From: CAWEFA01 sp963851385
GTDB lineage: Bacteria > Bacteroidota > Bacteroidia > Bacteroidales > DTGW01
Direction: 5' to 3'
Length of the DNA: 64,000 nt
Assembly (NCBI GenBank): GCA_963851385.1
Contig: CAWKPE010000001.1
Location: 1-64,000, forward strand
Part shown: piece after piece, positions 52,725 to 60,476 of the stretch
How the letters are laid out: each line of letters begins with the position of its first letter
Numbering within the stretch: position 1 is the first letter of the stretch
Notes under the pieces: generated by a model
Database searches by the model: none
What the model was told of the DNA's origin: nothing
Seen by the model: the letters and a program-made list of their open reading frames with translations, nothing else
Program-made: the position numbers and the translations under genes

Positions 52725-55160
52725 ATGGAAACGGAGCAAAATTTATCAATCCAGGAAACGCCGGATCTAAAGGAAATTTTTCTTAAGCTCAAACATTACT
52801 GGAAGGCTATATTATTGTGCTTTTTTATAGCTTTTACCATTGCTATAATAATTTCTCATTACACCAAACCTTTATATGAAGTATCTGCCTCGTTACTTGT
52901 AAAAAAAGAAAAACCTCTCATTGATCTGCAAAATTCTCCATTAATTGAAAATATTGACGAACAATACGAGGTTAAAAATGAAATTGAAATTCTTAAAGCT
53001 GCACAAATTACTGAAAGAGCATTATCAAGATTAAATTTTGGAATTTCATATTTCCAAAAAATCCCGTTCTCAATGCTCGAGATATATAAACATTCGCCAT
53101 TTATAATTATTCCTGACAGTTCAATATCACAGCCAACGGATGCATTATTTAAAGTTGTTTTCTTGTCAGATTCTACCTATTGTCTTTCGGCTGATTTTGC
53201 TGATATTCAACTGAGAAATTTATACTCCCAGGAAGCATCAGGATATTTGGAACATTACCGTTTCAAAGGTAATTTTAAATGCAATATTTCAGCAAGGTCG
53301 GATAAGTTTTCATTTGTACTCAAGACAAAAAATTCTCGGCTTATTAATAAATATGTAATAGGGAAAACTTATTTTTTTTCAATACGTTCCAAGGAGAGCC
53401 TTATTCGTGAATATAGAAATTACGATATTGCCGATTTTCGCAATTCAACTGTTATAAAAGTTACATCCAGGGGAAATAACATTGATAAAATTGTTGATTT
53501 TCTAAATACATTGTGTGAAGTATATTTGGATAAATCTGTTGAAAAAAAATACATATCTTCTGCCAATACAATCAATTTTATTCAAAACCAGCTTTTCGAT
53601 GTGGCTGATTCTTTAAAATACTCCGAAAATAAGCTCCAGGAATTTCAATCGACTAATAAAATAATGAACATGGATTTTCAATCGCAACAGGTATTTGTAG
53701 CGCTTGATAATCTACAAAACCGGAAAGCAGAACTATTAACAAAACAAAAGTACTTTCTCTACTTAAAAAACTTCCTGGAAAAAAATGATGACGTTAAAAA
53801 TTTTATCGCGCCTTCGGCAATTGGTATCGATGATGTCATTTTAAACAGCATGATGAATGAGCTTGTTAATGTGCTAAACGACAGGGCTGAAATAACCAGT
53901 AATGTAAAAAAAGAAAATCCTTATGTATCATCTTATGATACCAGAGTCGAAAACCTTAAAAAATCTGTATGTGAGAATGTCAATAATCTTATTGACGCGT
54001 CTAACATTTCTATTAAGGAAATTGACGATCGATTAAACATGCTTTCATATCAGGCAAGCAAATTACCAGAAAAACAAAAAGAATTATTTGGTTTTGAAAG
54101 GCTTTATAAATTAAATGATGACTTATATACATACCTGCTTACAAAACGAAGTGATATACAAATTTCGAAAGCTGCCTTATTGCCTGATAACGAAGTGATA
54201 AATGAAGCAAACTCAAGGGATGCAGTACTTGTGGCACCCCTGATACGTAAAAACATTCTTATTGCTTTGTTACTTGGACTTGGCATACCCATCTTAATAA
54301 TTTTGCTTAAAGATTACTTTAGTGAGAGAATCCGCGAGATAAAAGATATAGAAAAATCATCTGATTACACGATACTCGGACATATTGTCCATGACAAATC
54401 ATCTTATTTCATTCCTGTATTTGATGATTCTAAATCGCTTATAGCAGAATCTTTCAGATCAATCAGGACGAATTTTCAATTTATTGCACCGATAAATGAA
54501 AAGCATACTATTTTAATAACTTCCTCTATGATGGATGAAGGGAAAAGTTTCACCAGTATCAATTTGGCTGCCAGCTTTGCATTATTTGGGAAAAGAACTG
54601 CCCTTTTGTGCTTCGATTTACGAAAACCATTGCAAAATATACCTTTTTCACTGACCAATAACAAAGGTATCAGTACTTATCTTAGCGGGAACTGTGAAAT
54701 TGAAAACATTATTCAAAGTACTCCAAATGAAAATTTAAATATCATTCTTCCTGGTCCATTACCTCCCAATCCCAATGAACTTATTGCTTCGTCACGAACA
54801 AGTGAAATGATTTCAACTCTTAAAAACTGGTTCGATTATATTGTAATAGATACTCCGCCTGTTGGTATGGTTGCAGATGCAATGTTGTTGTTAAATTATA
54901 GCAACGTGAATTTGTTCATGGTAAGACATAATAAGACATTGAAAAATATCTTCCAGCACATTATGAATACATTTAAAAAAAGAAATATTCCAAATGTCAA
55001 TATAATAGTAAATGACTTACCTGTTCCGCAAAACGGATACGGATACAATTATAATTATGGGTACAACTATGGCTACGGATATTATAACAATGAGAAAAAG
55101 AATATACTGAACAGAATTTTTGAACCAAGGATTTTTAAAAGCAACCATAAAAAAACTTAA
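52725..55160 (+). CDS. wzc: Polysaccharide co-polymerase and BY-kinase (Wzc-like)
   Basis: An 811-residue inner-membrane tyrosine autokinase that controls chain length and export with Wza. The Wzz region has membrane helices at about 28-45 and 509-529, separated by a long periplasmic part with coiled coil. The cytosolic kinase has Walker A around 599-608 (MMDEGKSFTS, with D in place of the usual G), Walker A' LCFDLRKP (628-635) and Walker B YIVIDTPP (705-712). A C-terminal tail at 771-787 is almost entirely Tyr, Gly and Asn, with about nine tyrosines as autophosphorylation sites. Its stop is 2 bp from the end of ispG on the other strand. Confidence 0.94.
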   Translation: METEQNLSIQETPDLKEIFLKLKHYWKAILLCFFIAFTIAIIISHYTKPLYEVSASLLVKKEKPLIDLQNSPLIENIDEQYEVKNEIEILKAAQITERALSRLNFGISYFQKIPFSMLEIYKHSPFIIIPDSSISQPTDALFKVVFLSDSTYCLSADFADIQLRNLYSQEASGYLEHYRFKGNFKCNISARSDKFSFVLKTKNSRLINKYVIGKTYFFSIRSKESLIREYRNYDIADFRNSTVIKVTSRGNNIDKIVDFLNTLCEVYLDKSVEKKYISSANTINFIQNQLFDVADSLKYSENKLQEFQSTNKIMNMDFQSQQVFVALDNLQNRKAELLTKQKYFLYLKNFLEKNDDVKNFIAPSAIGIDDVILNSMMNELVNVLNDRAEITSNVKKENPYVSSYDTRVENLKKSVCENVNNLIDASNISIKEIDDRLNMLSYQASKLPEKQKELFGFERLYKLNDDLYTYLLTKRSDIQISKAALLPDNEVINEANSRDAVLVAPLIRKNILIALLLGLGIPILIILLKDYFSERIREIKDIEKSSDYTILGHIVHDKSSYFIPVFDDSKSLIAESFRSIRTNFQFIAPINEKHTILITSSMMDEGKSFTSINLAASFALFGKRTALLCFDLRKPLQNIPFSLTNNKGISTYLSGNCEIENIIQSTPNENLNIILPGPLPPNPNELIASSRTSEMISTLKNWFDYIVIDTPPVGMVADAMLLLNYSNVNLFMVRHNKTLKNIFQHIMNTFKKRNIPNVNIIVNDLPVPQNGYGYNYNYGYNYGYGYYNNEKKNILNRIFEPRIFKSNHKKT

Positions 55161-55161
55161 A

Positions 55162-57036
55162 TCAAGGTTCTACATAATCTCCGCTATCTTTTATAAGTTT
55201 GATTAGTTCGTCAACAGCTTTTTCGGAAGAAATATTTTTCTTAATGGCCAGTTTTCCTTTATAAAGTGTTATCTTTCCAATACCAGCCCCAACATATCCA
55301 TAATCGGCATCAGCCATTTCACCAGGTCCGTTAACTAAACACCCCATGACAGCTATTTTAAGGTTTTTCAAATGTTTGGTCCGCTGTTTAATTCCAGCAG
55401 TTACCAATTGAATATCGAATAATGTTCTGCCACAAGAAGGGCACGAAATATACTCAGTCTTAGATATCCTGACCCTGCAGGCCTGTAATATATCAAATGA
55501 AGTGGAAATTATTTCAGCAGTTTTAATTGAGCCTTCATTCCTTATCCAAATACCATTAGAAAAGCCATCTATCAAAAGTGCGGCGATATCAGAAGCAGTT
55601 TTCACCTGAAATGAAGTAAGGGAATTCTCACAATAATTTCTATTTAATATTACCGGATTTTTAATATCATTCAGGAGTAGCTGATAGATAAGTGATCGTT
55701 GGTCCGCTACTCCATTTATATTAAATGTTTCAATTATTATGACCACATTTTTTTTGTTTTGCAATGTTTTCAAAAAATTGCTTATGTCATCCATATTTGA
55801 AATTATCACAAAATTTAATTTAGGATGTTTGATTCCATAATAATTGAATTGTGCATCGGTATAAAGAGGGAAAATATTGCTGTTGCTCCTTGCATACTTA
55901 AACCAATCATGCATATTCAAAATATATCTGAACTTGCCAGGCAGGTTGCTGAAATCAGTTCCTGCATTTAAATAAAAATATTCAGGGATAAAATCCGTAA
56001 TTTCATTTTCTGCATTGCCCTCATTCCAATCGGCTATAACAATTGGTAAATTTTTACCTCCAGTATTTTCAACAGCAATTGTATCCATTGTTTGGTAAAC
56101 AAAAGGATTAACCCGGTTTGTTTGAACAACAGGAATATTCTGGGAATTTCTCCTATCTTTGAAGTATGCTACCAATTCTTTTGCAACTGGTATTTCATCT
56201 TCCGGTTCTTCAGTAAGAGAAACGCGAATAGTATCACCAAGTCCATCGGCAAGCAAAGAGCCTATGCCCACAGATGATCTAATTCGCCCTACCTCACCTT
56301 CACCTGCTTCAGTTACCCCTAAATGAAGCGGATAATTCATTCCTTCCTTTATCATTTTATTTACAAGTAACCTGTTGGCTTGCACCATAACTCTCGTATT
56401 GCTCGACTTCAATGAAACTACTACATTGTGAAAGTTCTCCGAATCACAAATTCTTAAAAATTCCATTGCCGACTCAACCATTCCATCAGGTGTATCGCCA
56501 TACTTGCTCATTATTCTATCGCTTAACGATCCGTGATTTACGCCAATTCGCAGTGCTGTCCCATTCTCTTTGCAAATCTTAAAAAGTGAATTAAGCTTGC
56601 TGTGTATCTTTTCAAGTTCATTCCTGTATTCTTTCTCAGAAAAATCAACTTGCTCAAATTTTTTTTTATCAGAATAATTACCGGGGTTTATCCTTACCTT
56701 TTCAACTAATGCGGCTGCAATTTCGGCTATTTTATTATTAAAATGAACATCGGCAATTAGTAGAACCATATAGCCACGCTTTTTTAATTCCGTTTTTATC
56801 GAAGCCAGATTTTCAGCTTCACGCATGCCAGGTGTAGTTATACGCACATAATCAGCACCTGCTTTTGCAATTCGTATACATTGCTCAACAGTTGAATTTG
56901 TGTCAAGTGTATTTGTAGTGGTCATGCTTTGGATGCGAACAGGATATGATCCTCCCATTGGTAAACCACCAATATTTACTACTCTGGTTAAAAACCTGGA
57001 ATATGAAAAAAGATCGTTACAATATTTAAAATCCAT
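55162..57036 (-). CDS. ispG: 4-hydroxy-3-methylbut-2-en-1-yl diphosphate synthase, long form
   Basis: An iron-sulfur enzyme of the MEP pathway that converts methylerythritol cyclodiphosphate to HMBPP. At about 624 aa it is the three-domain form found in Bacteroidota, chlamydiae and plants, with an extra domain between the TIM barrel (PVRIQSMTTTNTLD near the start, IADVHFNNKIAEIAA) and the cluster domain (YISCPSCGRTLFDIQ, then AVMGCLVNGPGEMADADYG). The ATG at 57036 was chosen because upstream codons to 57120 encode a hydrophobic, unrelated segment and a promoter match lies at 57057-57064. Confidence 0.95.
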   Translation of the reverse strand: MDFKYCNDLFSYSRFLTRVVNIGGLPMGGSYPVRIQSMTTTNTLDTNSTVEQCIRIAKAGADYVRITTPGMREAENLASIKTELKKRGYMVLLIADVHFNNKIAEIAAALVEKVRINPGNYSDKKKFEQVDFSEKEYRNELEKIHSKLNSLFKICKENGTALRIGVNHGSLSDRIMSKYGDTPDGMVESAMEFLRICDSENFHNVVVSLKSSNTRVMVQANRLLVNKMIKEGMNYPLHLGVTEAGEGEVGRIRSSVGIGSLLADGLGDTIRVSLTEEPEDEIPVAKELVAYFKDRRNSQNIPVVQTNRVNPFVYQTMDTIAVENTGGKNLPIVIADWNEGNAENEITDFIPEYFYLNAGTDFSNLPGKFRYILNMHDWFKYARSNSNIFPLYTDAQFNYYGIKHPKLNFVIISNMDDISNFLKTLQNKKNVVIIIETFNINGVADQRSLIYQLLLNDIKNPVILNRNYCENSLTSFQVKTASDIAALLIDGFSNGIWIRNEGSIKTAEIISTSFDILQACRVRISKTEYISCPSCGRTLFDIQLVTAGIKQRTKHLKNLKIAVMGCLVNGPGEMADADYGYVGAGIGKITLYKGKLAIKKNISSEKAVDELIKLIKDSGDYVEP

Positions 57037-57056
57037 CAATTGGAAATAAAATATTT

Positions 57057-57064
57057 CAAAACTA
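57057..57064 (-). promoter_or_regulatory. Candidate -7 element for ispG
   Basis: Minus strand TAGTTTTG fits TAnnTTTG, 20 bases before the ATG at 57036. It supports that start over 57120. Confidence 0.42.
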
Positions 57065-57172
57065 AAAATAAATGTTGAAACTACTTTATCTTGTTTTTTG
57101 ATAGCGACAAATTGAAGCAAGAATGATGAAAATTTAATTAGCTGGGTTCATTTTAAATTTAAAACATAATAA

Positions 57173-58033
57173 CTAAATATCTTCAAGTAATTCGTCATTT
57201 AAATATCCTTCCGCTATTTGTCTCACTTTACCGCAAAGTGTAAGGTTCCATTCATCATCAAGTTTTATTTTTAATTTTCCACCGGGCATAATGATTGTAA
57301 CTTCATTTTTCACCATGCCCTTTTTCTTCAATACACAGGCTACGGCACATGACGAACTCCCGGATGCTAAGGTATAACCTGCACCTCTTTCCCAGATTAA
57401 AATTTCAGCCTTGTTATTCGACAGCGGTTTGACAAACTGAACATTGATACGATTAGGAAACATAGGATGTACTTCAATCTTGGGCCCATAATTCAGCACC
57501 TCATCAACATTTAATTTATCGCAAATTATTACACAATGAGGATTTCCCACCGATACACAATTAACTAAAAACCTTCTGTCTTCAATAGTTAACGGATAAT
57601 CCAGGCATTCAGGCAAGTCGCATGTTACGGGCACTTCCGCACTTTTAAATGTTGCCTTGCCCATTTCAATAGTCAATAACTCAGCTTTAGAATCTTTCTC
57701 TTTATCAATAGTTGCTTTTACAACGCCTCCTAATGTTTCAATGGTAAATTGCTTTTCCCTCGTGTATTTATAATCATAAACATACTTGCTAAAGATACGC
57801 AGTCCATTCCCGCTTTTTTCAGCTTCTGAACCGTCAGGATTATAAATACGCAAACCAAAATCAGCTTTTTCTGATGGAACTAGCAGCAGAATACCATCAG
57901 AACCAATTCCATAATGTACGTCGCAAATATGTTTTATTGATTTTTCGTTAATTTTAAAATTGATATCCGAAGCATCGAAAATTAGATAATCGTTTCCCAA
58001 ACCATGCGACTTGACAAAAAAGTTTTTTTGCAT
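57173..58033 (-). CDS. DapF-family protein lacking both catalytic cysteines
   Basis: A 286-residue member of the diaminopimelate epimerase family. DapF interconverts LL- and meso-diaminopimelate with two cysteines acting as acid and base. Here the fold is complete (SHGLGNDYLIFDAS, NPDGSEAEK, VSVGNPHCVI, WERGAGYTLAS). Both cysteines are serine, however: S74 in KSGNGLRIF where DapF has CGNG, and S224 in ASGSSSCA where DapF has ACGTGACA. It may be a related isomerase or a serine variant. A stand-alone gene with a TACTTTTG element 40 bp upstream. Family assignment is firm, diaminopimelate as substrate is not. Confidence 0.85.
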   Translation of the reverse strand: MQKNFFVKSHGLGNDYLIFDASDINFKINEKSIKHICDVHYGIGSDGILLLVPSEKADFGLRIYNPDGSEAEKSGNGLRIFSKYVYDYKYTREKQFTIETLGGVVKATIDKEKDSKAELLTIEMGKATFKSAEVPVTCDLPECLDYPLTIEDRRFLVNCVSVGNPHCVIICDKLNVDEVLNYGPKIEVHPMFPNRINVQFVKPLSNNKAEILIWERGAGYTLASGSSSCAVACVLKKKGMVKNEVTIIMPGGKLKIKLDDEWNLTLCGKVRQIAEGYLNDELLEDI

Positions 58034-58072
58034 ATTAATTTTTGATGAATATTGAACCTTCTAATCCAAAAG

Positions 58073-58080
58073 CAAAAGTA
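58073..58080 (-). promoter_or_regulatory. Candidate -7 element for the dapF homolog
   Basis: Minus strand TACTTTTG fits TAnnTTTG and ends 39 bases before the ATG at 58033. Identical to the ispD element at 8219-8226. Confidence 0.42.
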
Positions 58081-58127
58081 ACAAAGCCAAAAAGAAATTT
58101 GGGGATTATAAATGAAATTATCATAAA

Positions 58128-58172
58128 ATTTTAAAAATAAAAAAACCGGCTATATAATGTCTATAAAGCCGG
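58128..58172 (-). terminator. Rho-independent terminator of the DUF4412-like gene
   Basis: On the minus strand a hairpin with arms at 58146-58151 and 58167-58172 (CCGGCT/AGCCGG, extended by A/T pairs) is followed by a T-rich run (58128-58145). It lies 45 bp after the stop of the gene at 58217. Confidence 0.8.
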
Positions 58173-58216
58173 CGACCATTCATGTATTTGGTTTTAAGGG
58201 TTGCCTTGACGGCAGT

Positions 58217-58867
58217 TTATATCGAAAATAGTTTGTAATCTGAAGGTATCCGGAACATAGCAGAATCTATTGCCTTCCTATCAATTTGCAAAACAGAAGT
58301 GCGATTCTTTTCATCCCGTACAAGGTTTCTTTCAACAGACAACATCGGGAAAAAACCCTGCGATTGGGGAATTTGGTTAAAAAACTCCCAACTTAATTCT
58401 GTCTGGTTTAATACTCTTACCATTTTTTCAAAGAAATCAAAATTGTTTTGGGTTACCCAGTATGATATTTCAGTATTTTTTTCCTTGTTTTTTACTCTCC
58501 ACTGAAAACACTTTGTTCCATTAATAAGTTTGAAATTGGAAGATTTAAGAATTGTATACTGAGATTCATTATTAGTTTCCTGTGATTTCCTTTTTAGTCT
58601 TGTGTAAAGCTTTTTTGCGGGATCAACAACATATACTTCTTCATTTGAAGTATTGATGATATATACATTTTGAAGTAGTTTCTTAGAATTAAATTTTTCA
58701 ATACGAATTTTACCATCGGAAACATAATATGTATAGAATGCCGTATCATAGCATGATTCCTTAACCAGTAAAATACTGCCTTCAAAACCTCCTGCTTTCG
58801 AAAAAAAAGGCAAAAGAACTAATGCCACAAGAAAAAAATATTTTCTAATTTGACCTTTCATTCTCAT
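58217..58867 (-). CDS. Secreted DUF4412-like protein
   Basis: A 216-residue exported protein with a signal peptide (about 8-25, cleaved near SKA). It resembles DUF4412-type proteins: FEGSILLVKESC, YYVSDGKIRIEKF, NTSNEEVYVVDPAKKLYTRL and a C-terminal MFRIPSDYKLF are the usual sequence of beta-strand motifs. The function of these periplasmic or outer-membrane-associated proteins is unknown. A terminator lies 45 bp downstream, so it is a single-gene unit. Confidence 0.82.
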   Translation of the reverse strand: MRMKGQIRKYFFLVALVLLPFFSKAGGFEGSILLVKESCYDTAFYTYYVSDGKIRIEKFNSKKLLQNVYIINTSNEEVYVVDPAKKLYTRLKRKSQETNNESQYTILKSSNFKLINGTKCFQWRVKNKEKNTEISYWVTQNNFDFFEKMVRVLNQTELSWEFFNQIPQSQGFFPMLSVERNLVRDEKNRTSVLQIDRKAIDSAMFRIPSDYKLFSI

Positions 58868-59015
58868 AATTTTTTGTAATGTTAAATTAATTTTATATCA
58901 TATATACGCTATTTCAGTACTTTACGTTAATTTTATTTTATGAAAGAACCATTCGTTATGACGAACTGATTAAAAATTTAGGCATAGAAATTTTTTATCC
59001 GCCAAATTCTATTTT

Positions 59016-59384
59016 ATGATGACAGAAAGCAAAAAAACGGGAGCAACAGGAGAAGAAATTGCCGCAAATTATCTTGAAAAGAAAGGATATACTATTCTTT
59101 TCCGTAATTGGCGGTACATGCAGAAAGAATTGGATTTGGTGGCTCAATATAAAAATGAACTTATAATAATCGAAGTAAAAACCAGGATGATGGGAAGCCT
59201 TATTTCACCGCTTGAAGCAGTAAATCTAAAAAAACAGCGATTTATTATTACAGCAGCAAATGCATTTATTGAAAAACATGATGTAAATTTAGATGTCCGC
59301 TTCGACATAATTACGGTAGTGTACAATTTTAATAATTACATTGTTGAGCATATTGAAAATGCCTTTTACCCGAAAGTTAGATGA
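59016..59384 (+). CDS. YraN/UPF0102 family nuclease-fold protein
   Basis: A 122-residue protein of the UPF0102 family, which has a restriction-endonuclease-like fold. TGATGEEIAANYLEKKGYTI opens it, and the motif ELDLVAQYKNELIIIEVKTR carries the D and ExK active-site pattern. In other species YraN homologs are linked to recombination or cell division, so the role here is uncertain. Its stop overlaps the start of the next gene as ATGA, so the two are coupled. Confidence 0.93.
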   Translation: MMTESKKTGATGEEIAANYLEKKGYTILFRNWRYMQKELDLVAQYKNELIIIEVKTRMMGSLISPLEAVNLKKQRFIITAANAFIEKHDVNLDVRFDIITVVYNFNNYIVEHIENAFYPKVR

Positions 59385-59749
59385 CAATGGACATTGAAAA
59401 ACTCAGACAGTATTGCCTCTCAAAACCTGAAGTGACAGAAAGTTTCCCATTTGATGACGTGACTTTAGTTTTTAAAGTTTCTAATAAAATATTTGCCCTG
59501 GTAGATATTAGTGGTGATATAAGCATAAATTTGAAATGCAATCCTGAACTGGCGATTGATCTTAGAGAACGATATCCAGCAGTACAGCCCGGCTATCATA
59601 TGAATAAAACTCACTGGAATACAGTAATAATTGACGGTTCAGTATCAGACAAACTTTTGAAAGAGTGGATTGAGCATTCTTACTGGCTTGTTGTTTCTCA
59701 ATTACCAAAAAAAATCAGACTAAAAATTGAAACAACTATTATTGATTAG
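59381..59749 (+). CDS. MmcQ/YjbR family DNA-binding-like protein
   Basis: A 122-residue protein with a CyaY-like fold typical of the MmcQ/YjbR family. LRQYCLSKPEVTESFPFDD opens it, VFKVSNKIFALVDI and LKCNPELAIDLRERYPAVQP follow, and GYHMNKTHWNTVII is a strong signature. A few members bind DNA; the biological role is not settled. It overlaps YraN by 4 bp. Confidence 0.92.
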   Translation: MTMDIEKLRQYCLSKPEVTESFPFDDVTLVFKVSNKIFALVDISGDISINLKCNPELAIDLRERYPAVQPGYHMNKTHWNTVIIDGSVSDKLLKEWIEHSYWLVVSQLPKKIRLKIETTIID

Positions 59750-59836
59750 TAAAAAATAAATCTTTGTTCTCTTTTTGATAGACCATACAAACAGTTGATT
59801 TTATTTTATATAGTTTAATAGATAAAAATTATTGAC

Positions 59837-60433
59837 ATGGAAAATAAAGTGCCTCCCAAGAGCAAAATGAATAGACTTTTTGACTACTTTCTGCAAGGAT
59901 TGCTTTATGTTGCACCAATACTTATTACGCTAAAAGTTATTTATGAAGTTTTTAAATTTGTAGATGGACTTATTGCGGAATATATCGAAAAATTGCTAAA
60001 GTTTAAAATCCCGGGGCTGGGATTGGTAATAATATTCTTTTTTATTGCTCTTGTTGGATATTATGGGCAAAAACTTGTCGCCAAACCGATAAAAGTAATT
60101 CTGGAGAAATTAATAAGTAAAGCCCCTATTATACAGGTAGTATATACTTCAATACGCGATTTCCTATCAGCATTTTTAGGAAAGGAAAAAAAATTCACAC
60201 AACCTGTGATGGTGATGGTAAATAAAATAGCGCAACTTGAAAAAATTGGATTCCTTACAGCTACTGATTTATCTGATTTGAATATAAAAGATAAAGTAGC
60301 AGTATATTTTCCTCATTCTTATAATTTTTCAGGCGAACTTTTTATTGTACCAAGCGAATTGGTCAGACCTCTTGATATTCATCCTGCCGAGGCGATGAAA
60401 TTTATTGTTTCGGGTGGAGTATCAAAATTGTAG
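59837..60433 (+). CDS. DUF502 family membrane protein
   Basis: A 198-residue inner-membrane protein of the DUF502 family. Two membrane helices lie at about 13-32 (FLQGLLYVAPILITLKVIY) and 53-72 (LGLVIIFFFIALVGYYG). A periplasmic or cytosolic domain follows with ISKAPIIQVVYTSIRDFLSA, KVAVYFPHSYNFSGELFIVP and a C-terminal AMKFIVSGGV typical of the family. The function is unknown. Downstream by 43 bp is a large anchored protein. Confidence 0.9.
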   Translation: MENKVPPKSKMNRLFDYFLQGLLYVAPILITLKVIYEVFKFVDGLIAEYIEKLLKFKIPGLGLVIIFFFIALVGYYGQKLVAKPIKVILEKLISKAPIIQVVYTSIRDFLSAFLGKEKKFTQPVMVMVNKIAQLEKIGFLTATDLSDLNIKDKVAVYFPHSYNFSGELFIVPSELVRPLDIHPAEAMKFIVSGGVSKL

Positions 60434-60476
60434 TTTCAAATTAGCTTTTAATTGTATCTACTAATTATAAAATATT

